Assembly: GCF_020360975.1 (NCBI RefSeq)
Contig: NW_025408672.1
Coordinates: 3,038,001 to 3,102,000 of the forward strand
DNA from: Hirsutella rhossiliensis
Lineage: Eukaryota; Ascomycota; Sordariomycetes; Hypocreales; Ophiocordycipitaceae
Reading direction: 5' to 3'
DNA length: 64,000 nt
Of this stretch, positions 45,703 to 56,281 are shown in pieces; positions within the stretch are counted from its first letter, which is position 1, and the number at the start of each line of letters is the position of its first letter. The notes under the pieces are model-generated. The model was not told where the DNA came from. It worked only from the letters and a program-made list of their open reading frames with translations, and did not search any database. A program made the translations under genes and the position numbers.

Positions 45703-47326
45703 GGCGGCGAAACGAGGGGATTACTAAGACGAGGGCTGGCAGGCGCGCGCGCTCCGGTGTGTGTCTCCCGCACGGCCGCTCGGCCTCCCCAGAGGCAAGG
45801 GGCACAAGCACACTTGGGGTAAATGGATGTTTAAGGGGTTCAACGAAGGTGCCTCGGTCGAGAGCAGGCAAGTAATGGAGATGGGATGTCGGGGCGACAG
45901 GGGGCGTTGATTCTTGCTCGAGCTTTCCCTCGGCGGCCGGAGCGCAAGAGGTTCCGTCAACCACGCACGCAGCAGATAAACGCGCGAGGGCGCGCAACTG
46001 CTGGACCTTGGACGAGAGCACACGGCGTCGTTGGATGACAGGCGCGAGGCCGTCGCCGATGCGCGCTGACGAGACGAGGTCGCTTGGACAATGTGCAGAA
46101 GCCTCGAACCAATCGCACGCGTCAGACTCGACTATTTTGTGCCAGCCAGTAAAATGTCACGGACCACGGGGTAGGCGTATCTTACGCCACAGGGGTGTGC
46201 CTATCTATAGGTGGGACGGATTGGTACGACAACGGAAGCGGGGATAATACTCTGTATTGATGGCCTGGATGCGAAAGCAGGCATCTGTTCAATGTTGATG
46301 ATGATGGTCTCACAAGGACCTTTGAAAATCCATTGTATCTACCTGTACCTACCTAGGTAGATGCTGTACCTTCCTAGCTAGGTAGGTAGGTAGTGTATAG
46401 AAATATATACCACAATACCAACCGGTCATCTCTAACGGAGGTGCCTCCAATTTTGTTAGAGGATAATATGACTGGTTTAACAGGTAGGTCCCTAGGTAGG
46501 TTAAGGTAGGTAGACATTGTACATGCAGTCGGTACGATGTTAATCCGTAACAGCTTCTTTGCAAAGCAAGAAAGAACATGCTGAAAAATGCCCTGTGCCT
46601 AACTATAATTACGTCGCATTTCCTATCAGCATACGAATACGTTGCCATTCGACGGCTTTCACCCATGTCCGGACAGCTCACGAGAAACCAAGGTGCGCCC
46701 AAGAGCGGTGGTTCTCTTCTACGCCTGTCAAGCTGGTAAAATACCGCTACACCATGCAAAATGAGGGCACCCCCTATTATTATTAGAGAGGTGTTACTAA
46801 CGCGTATTATAGGCCCTTGTCCTAACAACGCCCCTATCCCTGAGCCGCAACGGCGCAATCTGGCCGCCAATCGCCACACTCCAACCAAACATTTCCTCCA
46901 CACTGATGCTTCAAAGTCCAAATCTAAATACTGAAAAGATACCCATCAAGTTTAGAGTGCGAAACCGGCAGATCGCCTCAAGCTTCAAGGGTCCCAATTA
47001 GGGGGGTTTATAGGTATGTGCACCTAGGGGACCTGTGGGCCAGAAACCTCGTTGGAGCCTAAAGACTCTCAAAGGGAGAGGTGGAATCTAACTAAGCTTG
47101 CTAGGCTGGTTAGGTTCTCTCCTGCCACTAAACACAATAATTCTCTTCGTAAATTCCATCTTATATGTTAAAGAATTCTCGTGTCTTGCTATAGAACCGT
47201 CGTATCGCCACGGCTTTATTAAGTATAAATGTCGCCGAGACCTCCTTCTAATTCTGCTAAGCAGTCTCCTCTCAGCAAGGAACTCTTCAATTGATTTCAG
47301 ACTGACTCTCATTCTTACTTGTTCCA
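45703..47326. other. kmt6 promoter and AT-rich intergenic DNA
   Basis: The right part (from about 46250) is AT-rich with GTACC/TAGGTAGG clusters at 46338-46395 and 46485-46515. Bases 46789-46811 resemble an inverted copy of 50096-50116. A TATAAAT box at 47224-47230 lies about 100 bases before the WSC reading frame. No other gene is supported. Confidence 0.5.
47224..47230 (+). promoter_or_regulatory. TATA-like box of the WSC gene
   Basis: TATAAAT about 97 bases upstream of the ATG at 47327, a plausible core promoter distance. Confidence 0.35.
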
Positions 47327-47899
47327 ATGAAGACCGCGACTTTAGCATTAGGCGCCGCTGCCAAGACCGCCGAGGTCGCTAACGACTTCGTCCCACAGAT
47401 TGGCGACTAGAAGTTCAAGGCCTGCTTTACCGACAGTTCAACGCGGACCTTCGCCTTCATGTACAGCGGATTTCAGCCCAAGGAAATAATCCCGCAGAAA
47501 TACATCGATGTGTGCCATGACCGTGCCTACACCGCTGCCGGCTTAGAAAATGGCAGCGAGTGTTGGTGCGGCCACCCGGAGGATATCATCACCGTCGGGG
47601 CGAAGATTGTCCCCCTTTTTCAGTGCAATATGGGCTGTGACGGTGATGGATCGGATAACCGCGGCGGCCCCTGGCGCCTTGCGGTATACTTCTTAAAGCG
47701 TAACAAAAAGCCCCAAGAATGCCCGCCTCCCCCGCCCTGCAAGTGCAAGAAACCCAAGCACTGCGGCAAGAAGGATCATACCAAGCACCACCACCACGGC
47801 GACGATGACGACCACCACCACCACGGCCACGGCGGCCACGGCGGCGACCATAACTCCAACCCCCCGCCTTCGGGACCGCCAGCCAGTGGGGGCTATTAA
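47327..47899 (+). pseudogene. WSC-domain protein gene broken by an in-frame TAG
   Basis: WSC domains bind carbohydrate in fungal wall-stress sensors and secreted proteins. The frame from 47327 runs to 47899 but is interrupted once, by TAG at 47408-47410, within PQIGD(stop)KFKACFTD. The family usually has Trp here (GDWKF...), so TGG to TAG is the simplest explanation; it fits a C-to-T change in CpA context on the other strand, as in RIP. The rest is well conserved: Cys residues, YTAAGLENGSECWCGHPED, and QCNMGCDGD. A Pro/Cys/Lys-rich segment and a His/Asp-rich tail (HHHHGDDDDHHHHGHGGHGG) follow. The N-terminus looks like a signal peptide (MKTATLALGAAA). An intron covering the stop cannot be excluded (acceptor-like CACAG and CTAG nearby) but would remove conserved residues. 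The neighbourhood is AT-rich. Confidence 0.7.
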
Positions 47900-48949
47900 C
47901 GTGACGTCTTCCGTTACAGAAAGCATTAAATTCTAATGCGGGGATGTTAGAGACAGGGGGGAGGATCAGTTGGGAATCTAGGGCTTAACAGGGTTAAATT
48001 GGAAAATTACTACTCTATTATTTCCTAGCATCGTGGGAACAAACGGTAGACTCCGTGGATGGTTCCCTTAAACGCCGTGACCACTATTAAAGACGAGGGG
48101 TGGATTCAACGGAGAGTTAGAGTCGCGGCGGAATGTACCCGGATGCCGGGCTCAGGGCCGAAAATGCACGAGGATGGCGCGCCTGTCCGGACGGTTGAAA
48201 TAGTACATAAGCGGTTCAACGAGCAACCTTGGAACCTCCGACCCCGTGTATACAGCTTTGTCTCATCTCCCATAGCTCGTTTCTTCCCTCCTTCGCGCAA
48301 TAGCTTCTTTTCTCCTAGGCCCCCTACGTTGGCTTCGTGATACTATATATCGAACATGCTCTTTCCTTGTAGCTTTCAGGAAGCTGTCGTTTGGTTAAGG
48401 TGGCGTAATAGATATAGTACATCAATTAGCTATGAAACCTTACAGCGTTATTAACTGGAGAGGGGCGTCGTTATCCCTGCCTCATAGTTCGCCGAACATA
48501 CGGCGTATAGGAAACATAGGCGCATAACCCTTCCGTGGGCATGTGTTATAGAGGCTCTAGCCTTTAACGATTGAAAGGTGCCCCAAGGAATAAGTCCACA
48601 GCTAGGTAAACCGCGAGACAATAAAATAGCTAATATCGGCCTGGAGTTGTGTTACACAAGTGACACATACAGAATGGATGACTGATAACGATCGGGAAGG
48701 AGATCTCTGGTGAATCAGGCAGTCAGCGCCCCTTATTTTCTATCTAAAGAAACGGAGTCGAGCTGAATTTAATACATAATGGAAACACTGTATAATGACT
48801 GGCGAGGCTGCTAATCTTCTGTATAGGTGAGCAGCTTGAGCTTGACATACCGCCCTAGGTTGAAACTATTTAAACTCTGAGCCCAAGAGAAGACACGGAG
48901 CGAGAGAGTATATCTGCGATTATAGTCTCAGTTCAAACTATATCTCAAG
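47900..48949. other. AT-rich intergenic DNA beside copia fragment
   Basis: No gene recognised. It may include the 3' end of the copia fragment that follows. Confidence 0.4.
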
Positions 48950-50050
48950 GACACTTCTGGACTCAATATGTGCAAGCTGTTCAACGAATCGTTTGACCTT
49001 TTGATCTGGCAGGATCTTATAGGACCGTCTGCAGTCATATCAGCCATCGGCGTATAGGGGACCTGAAATTCGTCTTCCTGATATGCCTGTCTTGCCTAGC
49101 AGTTATGGGCGTCGACATGCTTGCGTTATATTCTTAGTCGTGGATGATCAGCTGTTACGAACCCGATCGCCTGCTGGCTATCATACTCGATTTGAAGTGG
49201 GCGACCTAGTCATAGCCGATCGGTTGAAGTAGACGCTATATGCAATGGGTTCCTTGGCTGTGCTTATGAAGGCCAGGAACTCTGCCTCTGTGGACGAGGG
49301 CTGTGATAGTATTTTGCTTGCCTGCTTTCTAAAGGGCCCGCCGAATAGGACGATGATATATCCCTGTGATGACTTTCGAGTCTTAGAATCATCTGCGAAG
49401 GCAGCGTCTGACGCGATGCGAAATTCCCGTGGAATGCTGCTGTGGTTGATCTTAACTACTTAGATTGGTGGAGCCTTTGCCGTTGAAGTGGATAGCGAGA
49501 TGTCGGGTTGGCTCAAGGTATTTCCATCAATCTTTCTACTAGATAGTCACGCCTGTTAGATGGATTAGTAGAGCTCGGCTTGGGAAAATCGGGCCGCGTG
49601 ATGCCCGCGACGTAATTAGCGGAGCCGACCTTCTGCTAACGGTGGTGGACCTGATTTGACGTTGCCTGGTCCTCCCCAACTTGGAGGTGATTATAGAGAA
49701 TGTATTTCCTTTACATGATCAACCTTGGCAATGTGGGGCTGGCTAAAGATCTTGTCGATGTAAGAGTTCTGCATAGTCGTAGCCTGTGTGCCATTCGATC
49801 TCGGAGGATTGGAATGCCCAGGAACCACTTGAGTTCTCCTAGATCCTTCATCTTGTATTGCGCCTTGGCTTGGCGATGAGTTCGTCAGCGGCTTGTGAAA
49901 ATGAAAAGCTACTCTTGGCTCTGTCTGCGACCAAGTTTCTCGACGGCGGCGGCGAGGTCTTTCTACCATAGCCATTAAGCTGTCAAGGCAAAGGACTTGA
50001 CGGCTGAATACCCAGCCCGGAGGGTACATACCATATAAGGAGTTCCCCTA
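48950..50050 (-). mobile_element. Partial Ty1/copia element (RT C-terminus and RNase H)
   Basis: On the minus strand the end of a copia reverse transcriptase is readable (DLGELKWFLGIPILRDR from about 49853, then SYIDKI near 49765). RNase H follows (FADDSKTRKSSQGYII, GGPFRKQASK, then STEAEFLAFIS about 49415-49270, and EYDSQQAIGFVT near 49180). It is frameshifted at least twice and incomplete. Glutamine codons are mostly kept, so it is not heavily RIP-mutated. It is a different family from the element at 50178-56276 and lies directly against it. Confidence 0.75.
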
Positions 50051-50172
50051 GGAAAGTTTAATAATAGATAACTGTCAGAGCAGAGAAAAGACTTATCATA
50101 CGCGTTAATAGCACCTCCACAAAGGGTGCCCCTATTTTTAGATGGGCATACTCACTTGGAGTCGATTTTGGC

Positions 50173-50177
50173 GCCTG
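50173..50177. repeat. Target-site duplication, left copy
   Basis: GCCTG immediately before the left LTR, repeated at 56277-56281. Confidence 0.9.
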
Positions 50178-50377
50178 TGTGGACAGGCTCTTCACTGCAG
50201 TGAGGTTATTCGAACTGGTTCAATTGGTTATATCTTGTGTAACTAGGGAAACGTGTCCCATACAAACTGTGTGCAAAGACCTTCCTCCCTGTGTCTCACC
50301 TCTTACTCGCACGTGACTAGCGCGGTCGATTAGTTATACGTGCGCGATCGGTGCCTAGTGCACAGGTGGATCCAACA
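50178..50377 (-). repeat. Long terminal repeat, 3' copy for the element's direction
   Basis: 200 bases, identical by eye to 56077-56276. Confidence 0.95.
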
Positions 50378-50771
50378 CTGGAACCTCTTTCTAAATCGAT
50401 GATCGCGCACTAATCAATCCACCAAAAACACACCAAACACAGCGAATTAAGATGAGATAGGAAAACACGAACAAGAACACCAACAAACTCCTACCACGAT
50501 GCATCACTATGTTGGATAGTGTGCTCTGACTGTAGCTCTCCTCCCCACACTGGGTGTGTTCTGCCACACGCCATCATGGGCCGCATTTCGAGCGCCGGAT
50601 GCGCTAGCTGATTCCATCGGTCCCACGTTGGAATATGGACACGAGGATCTCCTCGTTAATGTGAATGGAATAAAAGAACGACGGTAAAGCAGAAGAAGGG
50701 AACGAAAAACCGATTAAATCTCGTCGAGAATTGTTGTGTTATTGCGATGAACGAATCCTTCCACCTCACGT

Positions 50772-51570
50772 TTAGCTGATTGTCGCTAATAAACTGCGTG
50801 AGGGCGCTGTTTGTGATGCCTTCGTCATAGCATCGGCAGGGTTATCTGCGCCGTTGACCCAACGGATTTCCGCAATATCCCTTGATTCATATGCCTGCCT
50901 CAGCGCCATGATATCTATCATGAGTCGCTTCTCTGTTGTGGTGCCAAGTTTGACGAGGCACTCATAGAGGCTATATGAATCTGTGCAAATGACGAGCGGG
51001 ATTTGCTTCAGATCAAGGCGTTGTGCGATCGTATTGACCGTTTGCTTGATCACAAATGCGAGATCGAAGCCCGATGTCAATCCATAGATCTCTGATGCAA
51101 GAACGCTTCGAGTAACGCGCTTGCATTTAGTTGAGCTCCAATGAAGAATGTTTCCGCGGATGGAAAATGAATCGGTTGATTGCGCGGTCTCATTGGCGAT
51201 GATAATCACAAAGCCGATTTGAGAGCTTAAATCCTTATTGTTGGCGAATGATCCATCGGTGAACACAAAGATCTTCGCGCTCTCGAGATCGATGGGTATG
51301 TAACATAGGCCACGGTCGGGATTGTTGATCTGCCATTCAATCCGCTTGTTCAAAGCCTTGAAGTCGGTATTAACGGGCTCTTGGGCTTGTGCCGCAACGG
51401 AACAATCGTATGTTGCTTCGGGTTGGCAAATCGAAGCGATATATGCCCCCCGGGCGCGTTGAGCAGCATAATCCTGATGCCTACTTGATGCCTGAAGATT
51501 GATCTCCTCGAGGTTTTGGCTTGGCCCTTCTGCCTGACGATGACACAGCCATTTTGTATGGTCAGGCGGC
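50772..51570 (-). CDS. Copia RNase H and RT tail
   Basis: Cuts the RNA strand during reverse transcription. The open frame 50772-51353 extends upstream in frame to about 51510. It shows the segment DYAAQRARGAYIASIC typical before RNase H, then NKRIEWQINNPDRGLCYIP, FVFTDGSFANNKDLSSQIGF (Asp of the first catalytic position), SVLASEIYGLTSG (Glu) and ICTDSYSLYECL (Asp), and near the end the ADAMTK motif (NPADAMTKASQ) common to copia. It is separated from the RT frame by one-base shifts near 51515 and 51610. Confidence 0.85.
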
Positions 51571-52766
51571 TGCCGTTAAAGTCGCAGATGGAACCTTCTT
51601 GGAGAATCTCTTTGGCTTGGCCTTAAAGCAGAGTTCTTTCTCCTCGATCTTGAGAAATGCATCTGTGCCAACAATGAATGTGTCATCCGTTTGCAAGGCC
51701 GCGATGCCAAACAGGTCCTTGTCGGCGATGTTGTTTGCCGTGATCAGAAGGCACGGGTCAAACGAAGAGGTTTCCATATTAAGCTTGCGGCAGTGATGGT
51801 CGTGATATGTGTTGAACCAGTGGGCTCCTGCCTCTGCGATGCCATATAGCGGCTTCACGATTCGCAGGATTGTTCCCTCTGGATATCTTCTTTTGAGTTC
51901 TTGAGGAAGGGCTGCAAGGATGACACGGGCCAGCTTGGTCTGGGATTGTGTGTATGCCATCGTGATGTCTCTGATCATGATGAACATATCCCGTGTGCAG
52001 AGAAACGGTGCTAAGGCCAAGGCCACGCGTTGTGCGGGCCGGCTGATGGTAGGGGCTTGTGTGAGGATCCCACGTTTCCCATCATCATTGTATCCTTGCA
52101 CAACGAGGCGTGATTTCTCGTATGGCGTTGCAGTATTTCTTCCTTAACCTCTCTGACCATTCGTGATTTGAAGACACGATATCCACCATGTTTATTCGCA
52201 TCGAATTCTTCGGGTACAATGACCCCAGCGGCGAGGAGGTTCGTGAGCTCGAGTGTGTCGGAAGCTTCAAATGGGAAACCGGTGCTTGTGATCTTTCCTT
52301 CAGCTCGTAGCCGCTTGGCTAGGCCGAGATGTTCCATTTCTTTTCGAACAAGAAACGCATTAGCTTCATGATGAACGATAAATTGAACGGGTGAGCAAAC
52401 AATAGTGGATTCTGATGTGCCATTTTGTGCAGCATCCTTCCTAGGTCGGCCACGCCTGCGCGGCCTCTTTGGCTCAGGGTATTCGAAAGGTTTGGGTTGG
52501 TCTTCTGTGGTAGGAAGAGGAAGAGGTTGTTGAGTTGTGGGTGGAAGGGGAAGAGGGTTTTGAAGAGGATGTTGTTGATCGGATTGTGTTGAGGGAAGGA
52601 GTGATTGTTGTGTTGATGGGTCTGTGCGGCTAGGGCTAGGGTCGGGTTGCAACTGAGGAAGGAGCGATTCCGGGTGACGATAGTACGGTTGGACGCATGT
52701 ACTGCGAAATTTCGCTGGTCCGTTGTCCAGGTCAACTGCGATTTCCGTATCCGTCACCTCGAGCAC
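51562..52766 (-). CDS. Copia reverse transcriptase
   Basis: RVT_2-type reverse transcriptase in two overlapping frames, 52766-52011 and 52101-51562. The first carries the proline/glutamine-rich linker with an AT-hook-like RRRGRPRK and the RT N-terminus (VFKSRMVREVK). The second has QGYNDDGKRGILTQAPTISR, DITMAYTQSQTKL (first catalytic Asp) and VKPLYGIAEAGAHWF. At the usual YVDD position the sequence reads LQTDDTFIVG, so the DD pair is present. A one-base loss near 52140 explains the frame change. Function as written is doubtful. Confidence 0.8.
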
Positions 52767-52819
52767 TTTATATGGGCCTTGCCATCCGTGCTTCTCGCGA
52801 AATACGCGAACTTCGCTTC

Positions 52820-54140
52820 CTAGCGCCAGGGATAGGGCAGGCGCAACGCTGTATCAGGCCCATTACGCGTATTTAACGCGGTCTGAACCTTCCTCTGGGC
52901 GTTGATCTTCCTCAGCTCTGACATCGTTCGCCACACCGCCTTAGCTCTTGCCATTGCGGAAGGTGTAGGCGGCGAATCCATCGTCATTCGAGGCAGAGCA
53001 CCGAAGACGAGGAGGGTTGGAACGAGGCCATCCGGACCGGCTGTGTCGTTGACAGCCTTGAAAGCCATTTGAAGGACTTGATCAGGGCTCACGGTATCCT
53101 TCAGCTCTGCCTTTAATATATCATATGCTCTTCGGACGGGCACATGATACTTCTCAACCTTCCCAACAGCCCAATGTGCTTCCACAGGCACCTGATGACA
53201 CGTTATTCCCATCAATTTCGCTTCTGCTTGGAACTCGGCAGCAGCGAAATTCGTGCCTGCGTCATGAGTGATCACATCGGGTGGTCCAAGGTATGTATCC
53301 ATCCAACATTGTTTCAACGCGAGCCACGTTTCCTTGGCCGTCATGTTGGATAGGAATCTCCTGCCTGATAGGCAGTGGCTTGATCAACAACATGGAGGAC
53401 TGGTCTGCCACCCAATGTCATGACATCAACGATGACTTCGTAATTGAAGTCACAATCATCCTTCAAGCTGAACTTGAACCTTCGTGGCGGGTCGGATTTC
53501 ATCTGACAGTAGTGGCAGAACTTCTTGATCATTTCCAGAGCTTCGATTTCCACATCATGGCCAGCCGAATTCAGCAGCTTGTGCAGCCGATACACGGATG
53601 GATGACCAAAACGCGTGTGGAGGCGCCGCAATTCAGCCTCCGTGAGATATGCCACTGATGCCTCTTGTTTCCGCAAGAAGAACCACGCGTGACCCCATCT
53701 TCGAATCACTGGAACGCTCACACCATTGCCAACGAGCTCGTTCGTGACGTTATTTAAATATACGCCGAGCCGATCCATATCAGCTAGGCATAGGAGGAAT
53801 GGCGTTGGCACGTTGACTATATGAAAATCAACCTCTCCCACTGGTGTGTTCAAGGTGATCACGCCAAGTGGTGTTTCCAATCTTCCTGCACCAAATCTAA
53901 CTGGTTCGGGCTTGCGATCATCACGGAATTGGACTGGGGGCATCTCTCGTTGGAGAGCACGCAGTTGTTCGATTCCTCCCGTCGATATGCATGCCGCACC
54001 TGTGTCCGGCATGATTCCTTGGAACGAGTCTTGAGAGTAACGATCTAGTATGAATTGTGTGGGTTCGTCACTGTTGAATAACTTGATGCCTACTGAGAGA
54101 TCCGATGATGGAAAGCTTCGTTGGACAGAAAGGTCGCAGC
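52820..54140 (-). CDS. Copia protease and integrase
   Basis: The first frame (to 53341) begins with the aspartic protease site MPDTGAACIST, then GAG-pre-integrase (LRRLHTRFGHPSVYRLHKLL) with the zinc ligands His, His, Cys, Cys (FCHYCQ). The integrase core starts at VIVDVMTLGGRPVLHVVDQAT. The frame changes near 53360 (apparent loss of one G) and continues as DVITHDAGTNFAAAEF and HQVPVEAHWAVGKVEKYH, the second Asp and the Glu of the DDE triad. No C-terminal chromodomain was seen. Confidence 0.82.
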
Positions 54141-54201
54141 AGCGTAGAACGATTCATAAGGGTCAGAGGAGTCAGAATCATCGGATTCCTCGGTGCTCGA
54201 G

Positions 54202-55808
54202 TCATCCTGATCCTGTGATTCCCTTCATAGTCAGCCAAGAACATAGCATACGAACGAGATTGACCGTGGAAGCCTCTCTCGTAGATACTTCTCTTTGGCT
54301 GCTTTTCTCGTTTTCAGGATGTCTCGTTGAGAAACAACCTTCCTTGCCGCAAACGTAGCATTTCTTCTTCCAATTTGGCTGACGCCTTTGTGATTGACCT
54401 CTTGTTCCGCCGGAATTTCGCTGAAATTTGCGATCCACGAAGTGCTGATCATGTCCTCTATCCAGGTCTTGGGGATATTGGCCACTGGGTTGTTCAGATC
54501 GTTCATCTTGCATGGCAGATAGCGATGATCGAAGCTGTGATGCCAATCCCTCAAATGTAGGTGCGGGAGAGTATATCGCGAGTCGGAATTCAGGCACACC
54601 ACGGCACGCCCTGAGCGTTGCATCGATCAGGCCACCTTCGCCGCCAGACTTATCCCCGAGTGCTCTCCTACAGAGCCGCAATTTCGTAAGAAGGGCCTGG
54701 AGGACCTCGTCAGATGACTTACCGGGCATCTCAGCCCGAAGTCGGCTGAAGGTGAGGGTGCTCCAGTGGGTATGATACATCTTCTGGTTGATTTCGGTGT
54801 CAAAGTGCTCTTTCATCTTCTGATACATCTCAGCGAAGGTTAAATCAGTGCTGATTTCGTGTAGAAAGAAGGACTGAGCTTCCTTGGCCAGAATCGAAGG
54901 GAAAACACCATGGAATTTAGACGGAGGAATGTTTGCTTGACGGCACACGCTCATGAATTTCCGGATCTTGTCATCGAAGATATCGTATGGTTCGCCGGTA
55001 TAGGCTAGTTTCTTGTCCCATATCTTAATGAATCTAATCGTGAGATCGGCCTCAACTTCCTCGTTCTCGAATCGAACAGGTGGAATGCTCGTGTATGCAT
55101 CTCGGAAGTTGGTAGTCCGTACGGGGAGCGTCTGCTGATACCGAGGGGATTCGCGCCATTGATGCTGAGGCTCTTGCTGAGCGGGTTGATGGGTCTCAAT
55201 GATCTGAGGGGATTCCGGTTCCGCCGGTCGGGTAATAGTTGGCTGCTGGATTACTACCGGTGCCGGTGACGATATAGCCGCTTTAACAGTTCCTTGGAGC
55301 AGCTTCTGTTTCACCTTATATGCCACGGTGTTTTCAGCAACCTCTTGACCAAGCAACTCGTTCTCATCCCATTCAGGAAGTTCGTTACTTGTTAGAAGGC
55401 CACATAAAGCTCGAGAGATGCTAGAGTTGGCCTTGCCCATATAGATCCCCCTAATTCTGAGAAGCGTCCGGAGTCTTGATCTAAGGCGTGGGTTGATTAG
55501 TTCGAAGTCATCATAGCTCCATCCCGTGAAGTCGTTATACAGATCCCCAAGCAGGGCAATTCCGTGGTTACGTTTATCCACCGTGTATGTTGCCACACAG
55601 CCTAAGAAGAAGCTGTTGCGGTGGACAAGGAGGAGCTCTGGGTGATAGGTTCGTTGAGGAAATCCGCGTCGAAATGCCTGATCGGGAGTGAAGGGAGCTC
55701 CACGATCGTCAGGTTCCGTTCAACGAGTTGCCTGTCTTCGAGAGACACGTTGGCCGGGGTATCCTGGGCTGTTGCCGGGGCTAGTGCGGCAGATGAATTG
55801 TCAGACAT
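54202..55808 (-). CDS. Copia Gag protein
   Basis: Gag forms the virus-like particle that carries the element's RNA. The start is likely the ATG at 55808 (MSDNSSAALAPATAQDTP), changing frame near 55610 into the main frame 55596-54202. The central part (RFIKIWDKKLAYTGEPYDIFDDKIRKF, KFHGVFPSILAKEAQSFFL) is the retrotransposon Gag domain. Near the end lies a CCHC-like zinc knuckle, CYVCGKEGCFSTRHPEN. Two further shifts near 54222 and 54240 lead into an acidic linker before protease. Confidence 0.8.
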
Positions 55809-56076
55809 ATTGACAGGCTGTGTGCTGAGAAACAGGGCACAGGGTGTCAATGAGGTTATCAATGTGCGATAGGGCACGCCTAAGGGTCGCTGATGACAGC
55901 AAAGCTTAGGCACGGTTGGATAACTAGAGTGGGCTCTGATGCAGAGTCTTCGTAGCAATCCGCGCGTTGTAGCAACTATCCTACCGTCAGGGAGCTCGCT
56001 TTGCAGAGCGTGACGATAGGTTAGCTCTCTTCCGTCTTGCTGTTCTGTGTCACCTTTGCCGGGCGACACTGATCAG

Positions 56077-56276
56077 TGTGGACAGGCTCTTCACTGCAGT
56101 GAGGTTATTCGAACTGGTTCAATTGGTTATATCTTGTGTAACTAGGGAAACGTGTCCCATACAAACTGTGTGCAAAGACCTTCCTCCCTGTGTCTCACCT
56201 CTTACTCGCACGTGACTAGCGCGGTCGATTAGTTATACGTGCGCGATCGGTGCCTAGTGCACAGGTGGATCCAACA
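56077..56276 (-). repeat. Long terminal repeat, 5' copy for the element's direction
   Basis: 200 bases, identical to the copy at 50178-50377. It would hold the element's promoter, reading toward lower coordinates. Confidence 0.95.
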
Positions 56277-56281
56277 GCCTG
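56277..56281. repeat. Target-site duplication, right copy
   Basis: GCCTG, matching 50173-50177. Confidence 0.9.

Larger units (their letters stand above)
50178..56276 (-). mobile_element. Complete-length Ty1/copia retrotransposon, 6,099 bp, recently inserted
   Basis: Bounded by two identical 200-bp LTRs, each beginning TGTGG and ending CCAACA on the plus strand, with a 5-bp target duplication GCCTG on both sides. Coding sequence is on the minus strand in the order gag, protease, integrase, reverse transcriptase, RNase H (listed separately). That order is the copia layout. There is no sign of RIP. As written, the reading frame is interrupted by several one-base shifts, which appear to be losses from single-base runs near 55608-55612, 54240, 54222, 53360, 52140, 51610 and 51515. 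They may be sequencing errors in an unpolished repeat. Identical LTRs point to recent insertion. Confidence 0.95.

Noticed and set aside
49245..49463. 72-codon plus-strand open frame
   Set aside because: Antisense of the copia RNase H region.
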